A stretch of 64,000 bases of DNA from Streptomyces sp. RKAG290 (GCF_023701695.1 NZ_JAJOZC010000001.1:7253894-7317893); one strand, 5' to 3'. Positions 44,780 through 54,691 are shown, numbered from the stretch's first letter. The notes: a model not told the origin generated them from the letters alone. Numbers and translations: made by a program.

Positions 44780-45499
44780 CTACCCGGGAGAGCCGAACCG
44801 GGCCCGTCGCAGGTCGCGGAGCAACGCGATCTCGGCCATGTGGTGGATGAATTCGAGATTGTTCCCCGCCAGCACGGCGATGTACGGGTCGTCGGGATCG
44901 GAGCCGTACGGGTACTGGGAGAAGCCGACCGTGTCGAGCTGTTCCTCCGTGACGGCGGCGACACTGTCGCGGCAGCGGTCGATCAGCGTCCAGAACCGCT
45001 TGAGCGCCAAGGAGGCGGAGGGGGTGAAGTCCACGAGCAGCTTCGGCTCCTGGCGCCGTTGCCCAAAGGTCCACTCCCATCGGCCCGCGAAGTTCGAGTG
45101 CAGATGGCCCAGCCGCCACGCGATGGTGGTGACCGGCGTGCTGTCGGGCTCCGGCGCGCCGGTGTGAGCGAGGACCTGCTCGACCCGCTCGACGCTCACG
45201 CTCCAGTCCTCGGCGATCTTGGTGACCGTCATGCCGCCTGCGGCCTGCCGGGCGATCTCGGCGTACTCGTTCGCCGGGATGTCCGGGGCGCCCTTGTCGA
45301 GCACCCACTCACCGGGTCCGTACGCCTTGGGCGTCACCGCCTCGCCCCGGCGCCGGATGGACCAGCAGTCGGCGACCGGCTCCCACAGGTACTCCTCGTC
45401 GCTCAGCCCCGTCAGCCGCACCTCGGCCATCTCCCTGGCCTGGTCGAACTGGTCGAGCAGCAAGCTCAATCGGCCGGTCCGCGCACCCTCGGTGTCCAT
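44780..45499 (-). CDS. DinB-superfamily protein
   Basis: 239 residues. The DinB fold is indicated by LLLDQFDQAREMAEVRLTGLSDEEYLWEPVADCWSIRR at the start and by HLHSNFAGRWEWTFGQRR and FIHHMAEIALLRDLRRA with the metal histidines. Actinobacterial relatives are called DinB proteins with an unknown thiol-dependent activity. It is divergent from nothing; the AraC gene lies upstream on the same strand. Confidence 0.85.
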   Translation of the reverse strand: MDTEGARTGRLSLLLDQFDQAREMAEVRLTGLSDEEYLWEPVADCWSIRRRGEAVTPKAYGPGEWVLDKGAPDIPANEYAEIARQAAGGMTVTKIAEDWSVSVERVEQVLAHTGAPEPDSTPVTTIAWRLGHLHSNFAGRWEWTFGQRRQEPKLLVDFTPSASLALKRFWTLIDRCRDSVAAVTEEQLDTVGFSQYPYGSDPDDPYIAVLAGNNLEFIHHMAEIALLRDLRRARFGSPG

Positions 45500-45650
45500 G
45501 TCCGGCTCCCTTGTCGTCGCGTTCCGTACTCCATTGCGCTCAGACGGAAGTTAACGGTCCCCTTCACGGCGCGCGACCCATTTCCTCGGACGCGGAGAGG
45601 CGCGGTGGCACTCGCGGCACCGCACTCCTTCAGGCCGTTCTCCCCGTCAC

Positions 45651-46442
45651 TCACCAGTCCCTTCCGTGGCCGGCGGGTTGGCGGCTCCCGGTGAAGCGCG
45701 ACGGCGGCACACCGAACGTACGCGTGAAGGCGGCGGTGAACGCGGCGGGGGAGGCGTAGCCCAGACGGCCACCGACCGCGCTGACCGACGCCGTGCGCAG
45801 CAGCGGAACGGCCGCGAGGAGCCGGGCGCGGCCGCGCCACACGGCGGGGCTCTCGCCTGTCTCGGAGCGGAAACGCCGGGTGAAGGCCCGTTCGCTCATG
45901 GCCGTCCGTGCGGCCCATGCGGCGTTGGTGACGCCTGCGTCCGGCGAGGCCAGGTACTCGCGGCAGAGCTTCGCGAGGTCGGCCGACGCGGGAATCCCGA
46001 CGTGGAACGGGAGCGGGGCGCGCTCGGCGATCTCGTGCAACAGGAGCTCGGCGATGATTCCCTCCCGACCGGACAGGCGATAGTCGATGTCGAAATCGAC
46101 GGCGGCCAGGAGCAGTTCGCGCAACAGCGGGGAGACGTCCACGACTGTGCAGGTGGCGGGCCACCAGGGGACGGCGGCCGGCTCGATGTACAGGCTGAGG
46201 GTGCTCACCCCCAGCATGCGTACCCGGTGGCTGGTGGCGGCCGGAATCAGTACGGCGCGCTCGGTGGGAACGGTCCAGGTGCCGTCGGCGGTGTCGACGA
46301 TCATGACCCCGGTGGCGCCGTAGAGGAACTGCGCACGCCGGTGCTCGTGCCAGTCCAGCACGTGGCCGAGCGGGTAGTCGGTGCCGATCGGCAGGACCGC
46401 GCGGTCGACGAGGTCGACCTCGGCCAGGGGGACGTTCTTCAC
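45651..46442 (-). CDS. AraC-family regulator with cupin sensor domain
   Basis: 263 residues. N-terminal cupin (GHVLDWHEHRRAQFLYGATGVMIVDTADGTW) and C-terminal AraC double helix-turn-helix (VTNAAWAARTAMSERAFTRRFRSETGESPAVWRGRARLLAAV, then VGGRLGYASPAAFTAAFTRTFGVPPSRF). It is divergent from a TauE/SafE exporter with 85 bp between them, the likely target. Confidence 0.92.
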   Translation of the reverse strand: MKNVPLAEVDLVDRAVLPIGTDYPLGHVLDWHEHRRAQFLYGATGVMIVDTADGTWTVPTERAVLIPAATSHRVRMLGVSTLSLYIEPAAVPWWPATCTVVDVSPLLRELLLAAVDFDIDYRLSGREGIIAELLLHEIAERAPLPFHVGIPASADLAKLCREYLASPDAGVTNAAWAARTAMSERAFTRRFRSETGESPAVWRGRARLLAAVPLLRTASVSAVGGRLGYASPAAFTAAFTRTFGVPPSRFTGSRQPAGHGRDW

Positions 46443-46527
46443 GCCTCCACGCTACTGGCTGAGACGCGAAGGAATGCTGCTGACCTTCGGATGCGGGCCG
46501 CGCGGCCGGGCTGGTGGAGTGGAGCCC

Positions 46528-47391
46528 ATGGACGTTGTGGCGTTGGTCGGGATCGGTCTCCTCACCGGGATGACGACGGTGTTGTTCGGGTTCGGAGGCG
46601 GGTTCGTCGCGGTACCGGTCGTGGTGTGGGCGGACGCCGCACTCGGCGGGGACGCGATGCGCGTGGCGACGGCCACGTCAGCCCTGGTGATGGTGGTGAA
46701 CGCGGGATTCGCGACGGCCGTCACACCGCGGCGGGTCCTCCTCGCGCTCCGCGGCAGGGGCGCGCTCCTCCTCCTGCTGGCCGCCGGCGCCGTGGCCGGG
46801 GCGCTCGCCACGCGGCTCGCCCCGGCCGGTCCGGCCCGCTGGGCGTTCATCTCGTACGTCGCTCTCACCATCGCCGACCTGCTCCTGCGCCCCGGCTTCC
46901 TGCGCTCGACCAGGGGGTCGGGGTGCGGTGCCGGGCCACGCGAGCCCGGCATGATTCAAACGAGGGGCGCTAGCCGGGCCGAGGCGCCCTCCGACGCCCC
47001 GGGCCCGCTGCCGGCCGTCCTCGGTGCCCCGATCGGTGCGGTCGCCGCGTTCCTCGGTGTGGGAGGCAGCGTCATGACCGTCCCCGCGATGCGGCGGGCC
47101 GGGCACACGATGCGCGTGGCGACCACACTGGCCAACCCTCTCACCCTCGCCATCGCCCTCCCGGCCACCGCGGTGTCCCTGGGCGGCGCCACGGTCCCCG
47201 CCGCCGCGCACGCGCATGTGCAGCTGGCCGGTCTCATAGACGTCCGCGCCGCAGCCGCGTTGCTCCTCGGAGCCCTGCCGGTGATCGCGGTGCTGCGGCG
47301 GCGACCGCCGCGGATCCCCGACCGCGTCCACGCCTGGGCGTACATCGGGCTGCTCGCCACGGTCACGGTGGCGATGCTGTGCTCGGCCTAG
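46528..47391 (+). CDS. TauE/SafE-family sulfite/anion exporter
   Basis: 287 residues from the ATG at 46528 with GGAG before it. Two homologous halves of hydrophobic helices are present: GIGLLTGMTTVLFGFGGGFVAVPVV and GAPIGAVAAFLGVGGSVMTVPAM, the diagnostic GxGGG...P loops of the family. It should export sulfite, sulfonates or similar small anions. It pairs with the divergent AraC regulator. Confidence 0.88.
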   Translation: MDVVALVGIGLLTGMTTVLFGFGGGFVAVPVVVWADAALGGDAMRVATATSALVMVVNAGFATAVTPRRVLLALRGRGALLLLLAAGAVAGALATRLAPAGPARWAFISYVALTIADLLLRPGFLRSTRGSGCGAGPREPGMIQTRGASRAEAPSDAPGPLPAVLGAPIGAVAAFLGVGGSVMTVPAMRRAGHTMRVATTLANPLTLAIALPATAVSLGGATVPAAAHAHVQLAGLIDVRAAAALLLGALPVIAVLRRRPPRIPDRVHAWAYIGLLATVTVAMLCSA

Positions 47392-47464
47392 GGTCTTTCG
47401 TTCCGATGATGCCGGGCTCAGCGCCTCCGATGGGGGCGGCGCCCGGCCGACGTAGCATGCCGAA

Positions 47465-48004
47465 ATGCACACGGAACGCTCCCGGGACGCGCGCGCCCTC
47501 CTGGTCAACGGCACCGTCGGCGTGGGAAAGACCACCGTGGCCGGGGCGGTGGGCGATCGGCTCGCCGATGCCGGGGTCTCTCATGCCGTGCTCGATCTTG
47601 ACTGGCTGAGGCAGTTGTGGCCGGCCCCGGTCGGTGACCGGTTCCACTTCGCCATGCTGCTGCGGAATCTGCGGAGCATCGCCGCCAACTACCTCGATGC
47701 GGGAGCGACGCGTCTGGTGCTCGCCGGCGTGATCGAGACGGATGAGCAGCGGAAGCAACTCGCGGATGCCGTGGGTGTCGGTCTCACGGTGGGCCGGCTA
47801 CGGGCCGATCCCGCCGTCATCCAAAGGCGCCTGACCAGCCGTCACGAAGGCGAACCCGAAGCGCTGCGGTGGCATGTGGACCGGTGTGCTGAACTGGACG
47901 CGATCCTCGTCCGGGCCGGAGTCGACGACTTCACCGTTGATACGAGCACGGACTGCGTCACAGACGTCGCCGCGTCGGTGATCAGGGGTGCGGGCTGGCA
48001 GTGA
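47465..48004 (+). CDS. P-loop kinase-like protein (AAA/adenylyl-sulfate- or nucleoside-kinase type)
   Basis: 179 residues. Walker A is LLVNGTVGVGKTTVAGAVG at 12-30. A DLDWLRQLW motif and GVIETDEQRKQLADAVG follow, then a C-terminal lid-like RLTSRHEGEPE. It is a small nucleoside- or metabolite-kinase-like P-loop protein; the substrate is unknown. Alone in its strand block. Confidence 0.82.
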   Translation: MHTERSRDARALLVNGTVGVGKTTVAGAVGDRLADAGVSHAVLDLDWLRQLWPAPVGDRFHFAMLLRNLRSIAANYLDAGATRLVLAGVIETDEQRKQLADAVGVGLTVGRLRADPAVIQRRLTSRHEGEPEALRWHVDRCAELDAILVRAGVDDFTVDTSTDCVTDVAASVIRGAGWQ

Positions 48005-48128
48005 CCGCCGGAGTCCAGGCGGATCTCCGGCGGGGCCTACGCCACTGGCCGGGGGCAAGTACGTGACTCGTCCGCCCTGTTGGCGTACTGCGACCGGTCG
48101 TTCGCTGCTCAGCGCGGGGGACCGGGGT

Positions 48129-48458
48129 TCAGTCGGCGTCGCGGTGAGCCGCCTGCTGGGTGTCGGCGGCGGACAGCACGGCGTGGAGCAGTCCGGGGAA
48201 GCGTGCGTCGAGGTCCTCGCGGCGCAGGGAGAGCAGGTTCTCGCGGCCGTAGGGGCGCTGCCGGATGATTCCGCTGTCGCGGAGGACCTGCCAGTGCCGG
48301 GTCAGGGTCGACTTTGACACTCCGTCCAGGACGGTCCCGCAGGCGTGTTCACCCCCCGCGGAAAGGACTCGGACGATCTTGAGCCTGAGCGGATTGCTGA
48401 GGGCCGCCAGGACGTTCTCCAGCTGGATCTGACGGCGATCAGGGTGCTGAGCGAGCAT
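48129..48458 (-). CDS. ArsR-family winged-helix repressor
   Basis: 109 residues with the ArsR winged helix: ENVLAALSNPLRLKIVRVLSAGGEHACGTV, then SKSTLTRHWQVLRDSGIIRQRPYGRENLLSLR. It has only one cysteine, so metal sensing of the classical type is unlikely. It resembles the drug- or MFS-controlling subgroup. It is divergent from a decayed MFS gene, with GTACGCGT boxes between. Confidence 0.9.
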   Translation of the reverse strand: MLAQHPDRRQIQLENVLAALSNPLRLKIVRVLSAGGEHACGTVLDGVSKSTLTRHWQVLRDSGIIRQRPYGRENLLSLRREDLDARFPGLLHAVLSAADTQQAAHRDAD

Positions 48459-48467
48459 GCCGCGATT

Positions 48468-48525
48468 GTACGCGTGGTGCGCAACAGGGGCCTGAGCACT
48501 AGTAATTGTTCACAGGTACGCGTAC
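48468..48525. promoter_or_regulatory. two GTACGCGT boxes between ArsR and MFS relic
   Basis: GTACGCGT at 48468-48475 and the full palindrome GTACGCGTAC at 48516-48525, 48 bp apart. They suit an ArsR dimer acting on both promoters. Confidence 0.5.
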
Positions 48526-48540
48526 ATTTACATCGTTGTC

Positions 48541-48700
48541 ATGTCCACCCTGGTGTGCAAGGGGGAGGGAGTCATGCCACTACTCACCGTGCGGCCGGAA
48601 GGAACCTCGGCCGCCTCGCACCCCCCGCCGGGGTGGGCCCTGGCCTTGCCGGCCCTGACACAACTGACCTTCTCGCTCGACCTCGACATCGCGTGGACAG
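48541..48700 (+). pseudogene. N-terminal remnant of an MFS transporter
   Basis: PGWALALPALTQLTFSLDLDIAWTALH matches the first transmembrane helix of DHA2-type MFS transporters (usually SLDxNIVxVALP). After about 50 codons the similarity ends and no other helix follows. The transporter is almost wholly deleted, leaving its ArsR repressor behind. Confidence 0.5.
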
Positions 48701-48821
48701 CACTGCATGGCCACGTTCGGGATCCTGCCGTACTTCCCGCACGACCACTGCCTTTCGCAGCGCCGCGGACACGGCAGTCCGGATGTCTCCACCTCACCCC
48801 GACCGAAAGGGCAGAGGCGCA

Positions 48822-49025
48822 ATGAGGCCGTTGAACTCTTCACCAGCCCATCCGATCTTCAAGGGCGTCTTCGAGGGATGGCTGTCGAAGGCGGCCGTGC
48901 TGTCGGCGCAGCCCGACGCCCCGGTCGTCCCCGATCAGCCCGGACAGCGTTCGAGAGCCCACCGGCCGGCGAGGAGACCGGGCAGCCGGCAGCCGTCGCT
49001 CGCAACCTCCTCCGAGGAGCTATGA
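48822..49025 (+). CDS. small ORF coupled to the glycosyltransferase gene
   Basis: 67 residues, starting MRPLNSSPAHPIFKGVFEGW, after GGGCAGAGGCGC. The C-terminal half is Pro/Arg/Ser-rich. The stop overlaps the GT2 start as ATGA, preceded by GAGGAGC, so it may translate ahead of GT2 or be chance. I recognise no family. Confidence 0.35.
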   Translation: MRPLNSSPAHPIFKGVFEGWLSKAAVLSAQPDAPVVPDQPGQRSRAHRPARRPGSRQPSLATSSEEL

Positions 49026-50299
49026 CCAGAGTCTCCGAGAGCATCCAGACAGCGCCCGCCGTCGAATCCGCCTGTTTCCAGCCTCCGGCGCAGCTCCGCT
49101 CCGCGGGATCGAACGCTGCCACGGTGGAGATCGTGGTCCCGGTGTACAACGAGGAACGGGCCTTACCCGGCTGCCTCCGCACCCTGCACGCCCACTTGAC
49201 CGACGGATTTCCGTTTCCCTGGCGGATCACCGTCGCCGACAACGCCAGTACGGACAGCACGTGGGAGACGGCACATGCGCTGTCGGAGGAGCTTTCGGGC
49301 GTCGGCGTCGTCCATCTCGACCGCAAGGGGCGAGGGTTGGCGCTGCGGACCGTGTGGGGTGCCAGCGGCGCCGACATCGTTGTCTACATGGATGTGGATC
49401 TCTCCACCGGCCTGGCCGGGCTGCTGCCGCTGGTCGCGCCCCTCGCCAGCGGCCACTCCGACCTGGCGATCGGCTCGCGGCTGGCACCCGGTGCGCGTGC
49501 CGTGCGCGGTCCCAGACGTGAGTTGATCTCGCGCTGCTACAACGCGTTGATCCGGCTGACCCACGGCGCCCGGTTCACCGACGCCCAGTGCGGCTTCAAA
49601 GCCGCCCGGAGCGAGGCTCTGCGGCCGCTGCTGGAAGCGACCCGCGACGACGCGTGGTTCTTCGACACCGAGCTGCTCCTGCTCGCGGAGCACAACAGGC
49701 TCCGCATCCACGAGGTCCCGGTGGACTGGGTGGAGGACGTGGACACCAGAGTGGACGTGGTCGGTACCGCATGGGACGACCTGCGCGGGCTGTGGCGCCT
49801 GGCCCGGCTGAAGGTCTCCGGGGCCGCGACGCTCCAAGTGCCCCGTCGGCCGGAGCCGAGAGCGGAACATCCGGCTGCGGTGCTGGCACCGGAGTCCGGC
49901 CGCTCGGTGTTCGTCTTCGAGCTGTGCTGCTTCCTGGCGATCGGTGTTGCGTCCACGGCGGGCCAGGCGCTGCTCTACCTGCTCCTGCGCGGATGGTGGA
50001 CGCCAGCGGTGGCCAACCTGGTCTCGCTGGTGATTCTCACACTGCTCAACACCGAGGCCAATCGTCGGCTGACCTTCGGTCACACTGCCGCCGGCGTCCG
50101 CCGGGCCCATCTGGGCGCGGGGGGCCTGTTCGTCCTCGGCTACCTGGTCACCTCCGCAGCGGTGCTGCTGTTCCGGCGCACCGATCCGGGCGCGTCGGCG
50201 GGCGCCGAGGCGCTGGTGCTGTGCGCGGCCTCCGCACTGGTGACCGTGGTGCGGTTCCTCGTCCTGCGCCAGGCCGTGTTCCGCCGCCGCACCCGTTGA
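49022..50299 (+). CDS. bifunctional glycosyltransferase family 2 / GtrA flippase-like protein
   Basis: 425 residues. N-terminal GT2 (DPM1-type): VEIVVPVYNEERALPGCLRTLHAHL, ADNASTDSTWETAHAL, YMDVDLSTGL (the DxD) and RFTDAQCGFKAAR. The C-terminal 130 residues form four GtrA-type transmembrane helices (FLAIGVASTAGQALLYLLLRGWW). Such fusions make a polyprenyl-phosphate sugar and may move it across the membrane. The next gene, a GT39 transferase, would use that donor. Confidence 0.92.
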   Translation: MTRVSESIQTAPAVESACFQPPAQLRSAGSNAATVEIVVPVYNEERALPGCLRTLHAHLTDGFPFPWRITVADNASTDSTWETAHALSEELSGVGVVHLDRKGRGLALRTVWGASGADIVVYMDVDLSTGLAGLLPLVAPLASGHSDLAIGSRLAPGARAVRGPRRELISRCYNALIRLTHGARFTDAQCGFKAARSEALRPLLEATRDDAWFFDTELLLLAEHNRLRIHEVPVDWVEDVDTRVDVVGTAWDDLRGLWRLARLKVSGAATLQVPRRPEPRAEHPAAVLAPESGRSVFVFELCCFLAIGVASTAGQALLYLLLRGWWTPAVANLVSLVILTLLNTEANRRLTFGHTAAGVRRAHLGAGGLFVLGYLVTSAAVLLFRRTDPGASAGAEALVLCAASALVTVVRFLVLRQAVFRRRTR

Positions 50300-50370
50300 G
50301 CCCTTAGGAACCTTCATGACGAACGTCAAGCGCCCAGGAAGAAGCATCGGATCCCGCTAAGGAAGCACTC

Positions 50371-52294
50371 ATGACGACGACCGTCCCCGACACCGCGGCA
50401 GGCGAACGGGCCATTGCCGACCGGCCTCACCGCCCACGGACTGCCCGGCCCGCATGGCTCCGACGTCTCGTACGCGGCCACGCGGAGGACCCGGCCTGGG
50501 CCCGCCCCGCCCTGCTCGCCCTGCTGGCTGCCACCACCGCGCTCTACCTCGTCGGCCTGGGCGCATCCGGCTGGGGGAACCAGTTCTACGCGGCGGCAGT
50601 GCAGGCCGGGACGGAGAACTGGGAGGCGTTCCTCTTCGGATCCTCCGACTCCGCGAACTTCATCACCGTGGACAAGCCCCGGCCGCGCTCTGGGTGATGG
50701 GCGCCGCCGCACGGATCTTCGGGGTCGACGCGTGGTCCGTCCTGGCCCCCAGGCACTGGTGGGCGTGGCAACCGTGGCAGCTCTGTATGCCACGGTCAGG
50801 CGCCGGTTCTCGGCCGGCGCCGGGCTGATCGCCGGCGCCGTCCTGGCGCTGACCCCGGTCGCGGCACTGGCGTTCCGCTTCAACAACCCGGATGCCCTGC
50901 TCGCGCTCCTGCTCACCCTCGCCGGGTACGCCGTGCTGCGAGCCCAGGAGGACGCCCGGACTCGTTGGCTGATACTGGCCGGCGCCTGCATGGGCTTCGC
51001 CTTCCTCACCAAGTCGCTGCAGGCCTTCCTCATCCTTCCCGCCCTGGGCGTCACCTACCTGGCGTTCGCACCCACCGGTGTCTGGCGGCGGATCAGGCAG
51101 TTGCTCCTTGCCCTGCTCACGATGGTGATCTGTGGTGGGTGGTGGGTGGCCCTGGTGGAACTGACGCCCGCGCGACACCGGCCGTACATCGGCGGCTCGC
51201 AGCACAACAGCTTCGTGGAGCTGGCCTTTGCCTACAACGGCGTCGGACGGCTCAACGGCTCGGAGCCCGGCAGCGTCGGCCAACCCGGTCTGGACTCCTG
51301 GGGCGGCGCCGCGGGGCTTCCGCGGTTGTTCCGGCCGGAGTTCGGCGGGGGAGTAGCCTGGCTGCTCCCTGCGGCGCTGTTGCTGCTGGTCGCCGGGGTG
51401 TGGCTGACGATCCGGGCCCCGCGGGTGGACCCGGCCCGTGCGGCGTTCGCGCTGTGGGGACTGGGCCTGCTCACCACGTTCCTGACCTTCAGTGAGATGA
51501 AGGGAATCTTCCACCCCTACTACGACGTGGCACTCGCGCCCTACATCGCCGCCGTGGTCGGCATGGGCACCGCACTGCTGTGGAACCGGCTGCGGAGCCG
51601 GGAGCGGGCTGCCGGCATCGCGCCGGCAGTGACCCTGCTGGCCACCGCCGTGTGCTCGTACGTGCTGCTGAACAGGACACCCGACTGGCTTCCATGGCTC
51701 CGGTACGCCGTGGCCGTGACGGGTGCGGTGGCGGCCCTGAGCCTGCTGGTCGGCGCGCGCATCCCGGCTCGGGCCACGCTTGCCTTCGGTGCGCTGGGCC
51801 TCGTATCGGCGCTGGCGGGGCCGACCGCGTACACGCTGGCGACGGCAGGGCAGCCACACACGGGCTCGCTGCCCGGCGCGGGACCCGCCGTCACGAGCAC
51901 GTTGGGCGGTGGCATGGCCGGCGCCGACAGCAGCCTGATCACTCTGCTGAACGGCAGCGACCCCGGCCCCCGGATCACCGCACTGCTGGAACAGGACGCC
52001 TCGGACTACACCTGGGTCGCCGCCGCCATCGGCTCACAGAACTCGGCGGGATACCAACTCGCCACCGGCGAACCGGTGATGACGATCGGCGGCTTCAACC
52101 GCACCGACCGGGTCCCGACGCCGGCACAGTTCGAGCAGTACGCCGGTTCCGGGAAGATCCACTACTACATCGGCGGCCACACCGGAGCCGGCGACCTCCC
52201 GAGCACACGGATCGACGCCTGGGTCGCCGAGCACTACCCGGCGCACACCGTGGACGGGGTCGTCATCTACGACCTGACCGGAGCGAAGAAGTGA
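50371..52294 (+). pseudogene. GT39/ArnT-like glycosyltransferase, two one-base losses near N-terminus
   Basis: About 640 residues when repaired. The first segment has LLALLAATTALYLVGLGASGWGNQFYAAAVQAGTENWEAFLFGSSDSANFITVDKP (the DExx/DK motif region of PMT-like enzymes). The frame then slips at the C4 run 50677-50680 and again at the C5 run 50746-50750; one extra C at each restores VDKPPAALWVMGAAARIFG and ALVGVATVAALYATVRRR. Then come about ten transmembrane helices and a large C-terminal external domain. It would move a sugar from polyprenyl phosphate to a cell-surface acceptor, after the GT2-GtrA protein. Confidence 0.82.
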
Positions 52295-52358
52295 CAGCGC
52301 CGCCCACTCACTTCCACCCTCGTTCCCCGGGCCTCGTCGGACCGGGCGGTGCTGTTGC

Positions 52359-53579
52359 TCAGGAACTCCCGGCGTCGACGCCCTTGCCGATCGGCAGGCC
52401 CGATCCCCTCACCCGCGCCCTGATCCCGTCCCGCTCCACCGTGATGTCCTCCAGCCGCAACTCGCGCAGCGAATTCGGCAGTTCGAACGAGAGCGACAGC
52501 TGCTCCGAAAGTTCCGGGGGCTTGAGCGCGAGCAGCGCGTCCAGGGCCGCCGGATTGATGCCGGCCTTGCGCAACAGCTCCGGATGGTCCAGGACCACAT
52601 CGACGAGGTTCACCTTCATCAGGCGATCGGCGAACTTCGGAGCATGCGTCAGCCGGTGCAGCTCGTCCTCGCTGCGCAGCGCGCGTTGCACCTGTCCGTG
52701 GGACACGCCGAGCCGGTCCACCACCGCCGGAACCGACAGCATCGCCTTGATGCGCGCCGTTTCGCTGCTGATCCGACGCGCGGCCTCGGGCTGCAGCCGC
52801 AAGCCCGAGTGGGCGGGATCCTTGCCCGGCCGGTAGGTGGCCACGCCGGGGATGTCGAGCCGCATGTCGTCGAGCGTGGTCGTCAGCGCCCGGCCGTTGT
52901 CGCGCCGCACATGCGCTTTGGCGTGCACTCGCAGGTGCTGTCCAGCGACGGCCAGTTCACCGTTGACCCGGACCGCGTCGGCGCTGCTGCCGGTGAAGCG
53001 GAGCTGGGACGCCCCCAGCTCGCGGTTGAGGTCGTCGAAGGACAGAAGAACGTCACCGTCCAGTTCGCCGATCACCGCACCCTTGATCGACGTGGGGGCG
53101 TCGCCGATGACGCGTACGTCCTCCGCGGTGGCGTGCACCTCCGCCAGCGAGACCCGGTCGGCGGAAACGTCCGGCACCGTGACGTCGACCCGGTCGACCC
53201 GTTTGTCGGCGAGCTGGGTGAGGAAGGGGAAGCCGTGGATGTCGACGTCGGGCTTGGTGGCGAGATGGAGGGACTGCTGGATCTTGCCCGCCGCCTTGTC
53301 CTGGGCGTAGTACTCCGCCAACCGGTCGGCCAGCACCAGGCAGCCGACGCAGACGAGGCCGGCGAAGGTCACCTTCACGAGCGCAGGCAGCGCCCCGAAG
53401 CGGCTTCTGCCACGGTGATCGGGTGGAGTCCAGTCGTCGTCCTCCGGATCGGAGGTCAGGCCCAGCTCCAGGGCGTCACGCGGATGGTGCTGGGAATAAT
53501 CAGGCTCCGGGTCGGCCAGTTGGGCCAGTTCGTCATACGGATTTCGGGAATGGGGGGATATGCGTAGTGGGGGTCGCAT
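52359..53579 (-). CDS. DUF2993 (LmeA-like) lipid-binding membrane-anchored protein
   Basis: 406 residues. A charged cytoplasmic N-terminus (about 65 residues), one transmembrane helix (ALVKVTFAGLVCVGCLVLADRL) and a long external DUF2993 beta domain (KPDVDIHGFPFLTQLADKRVDRVDVTVPDVSADRVSLAEVHATAEDV). LmeA-type proteins bind phospholipid/phosphoinositide at the outer face in mycolata and act in lipoglycan elongation. The role here is inferred only. Confidence 0.88.
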   Translation of the reverse strand: MRPPLRISPHSRNPYDELAQLADPEPDYSQHHPRDALELGLTSDPEDDDWTPPDHRGRSRFGALPALVKVTFAGLVCVGCLVLADRLAEYYAQDKAAGKIQQSLHLATKPDVDIHGFPFLTQLADKRVDRVDVTVPDVSADRVSLAEVHATAEDVRVIGDAPTSIKGAVIGELDGDVLLSFDDLNRELGASQLRFTGSSADAVRVNGELAVAGQHLRVHAKAHVRRDNGRALTTTLDDMRLDIPGVATYRPGKDPAHSGLRLQPEAARRISSETARIKAMLSVPAVVDRLGVSHGQVQRALRSEDELHRLTHAPKFADRLMKVNLVDVVLDHPELLRKAGINPAALDALLALKPPELSEQLSLSFELPNSLRELRLEDITVERDGIRARVRGSGLPIGKGVDAGSS

Positions 53580-53911
53580 CGCCTCATCCCACCATGCCGC
53601 CCACCCTCGAACGCAAATTTCTCCATGGCTACATCATGATTTGGTCCGTATGTCGGATGCCTGTCGCAATTCCTGGAGAACGTGCGGACGGCCGGTGCCT
53701 CGCTGGTCACGCGGCGAGCCGTACCGGCTGGTGTTCCGGCGGGTTGTCCCCCTGCTGCCCCGCAGTCCGAATCGAGGCTCCGGGCCGCAAGCGCGTAGGG
53801 AACGGATCGAACTCGGCCGGCCGGCGCGGTTGGGGCGTGGGGGCCCGCGCGCCGGCCCGGCGGGCGGCAGGTGCCTCGGCACCCCCGCTCGGCGTGGGTG
53901 GCGCAGGCCGG
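53580..53911. other. 332-bp stretch with no credible gene
   Basis: Contains the start region of the DUF2993 gene promoter (minus strand). Open frames in it lack family features. I see no RNA or repeat. Confidence 0.45.
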
Positions 53912-54565
53912 TCAGGCTCCCTCGGACGCCGCACCATCGCCTGCGGCGCCGAGTCGCGACACCGTCTCCCACGTGAATCCGTCCGGGTCGGTGAAGGGCG
54001 CGCTGTCGCTGCCGATCGTGAGCCCGTGCGTTCCGCTGCCGTCGGGAGCGACGCCTGCGTCCTTGGCGAGGGCGCGGCGCCCGTACAGCGCAAGCTTGAC
54101 AGGGCTGGACGGCGTCGCGAACTCGACGTACTTGCGGCCGAAACTCCTGCCCACGGTGAGGCCGTGGTCGACGTAGAACTTCTTGGTCGCCAGCACGTCG
54201 TCCACTCCCAGCAGGAGGACGAACTGGTCGATCTGCCGAGTGGCCGGACCCTTGTCCTTCTTTGCGGAGGTCGCGATCTTCCAGAGCGCTCCGTCGGGGG
54301 CCCGTACGACGCCGCCGTAGCCCCAGAACGACTTGGTGGCCGGTTTCACGGCCGTGGCGCCGGCGTCGAGGGCGGCGTCGATGAGGGCGTTGACGTTGCC
54401 CGGCTGGGAGACCGTGAGCGACAGCGTGAACCCGCGGAAGCCGGTCGTCGGCGCCTGTGACGCTCGCACGCGCAGCTCGGAGCCCAGGCCGAAGGCGTCG
54501 GTGTAGAAGCGGTTGGCGGCGGTGGGGTCGGCCGCGTCAAGGGTGAGGAATTCGATGGAGGTCAT
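53912..54565 (-). CDS. VOC-family (glyoxalase/dioxygenase fold) protein
   Basis: 217 residues from the ATG at 54565. Two VOC modules: EFLTLDAADPTAANRFYTDAFG and IDQFVLLLGVDDVLATKKFYVDHGLTVG, each with the beta-alpha-beta-beta-beta pattern. This family includes glyoxalases and resistance proteins; metal ligands are not obvious in both halves. The reaction is unknown. Divergent from the DeoR gene, 162 bp away. Confidence 0.85.
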   Translation of the reverse strand: MTSIEFLTLDAADPTAANRFYTDAFGLGSELRVRASQAPTTGFRGFTLSLTVSQPGNVNALIDAALDAGATAVKPATKSFWGYGGVVRAPDGALWKIATSAKKDKGPATRQIDQFVLLLGVDDVLATKKFYVDHGLTVGRSFGRKYVEFATPSSPVKLALYGRRALAKDAGVAPDGSGTHGLTIGSDSAPFTDPDGFTWETVSRLGAAGDGAASEGA

Positions 54566-54691
54566 GTCAACGAAGGTATGGCGACGCCGTCGTGCGTGCT
54601 TCTCGATTCCTGACCGGTCCGGTCGCCGCTCCGGACTCTCTGGAACATCGGTCCGCCGCCGGTCCCGGGACGACAGCACTCGCACAAGATG

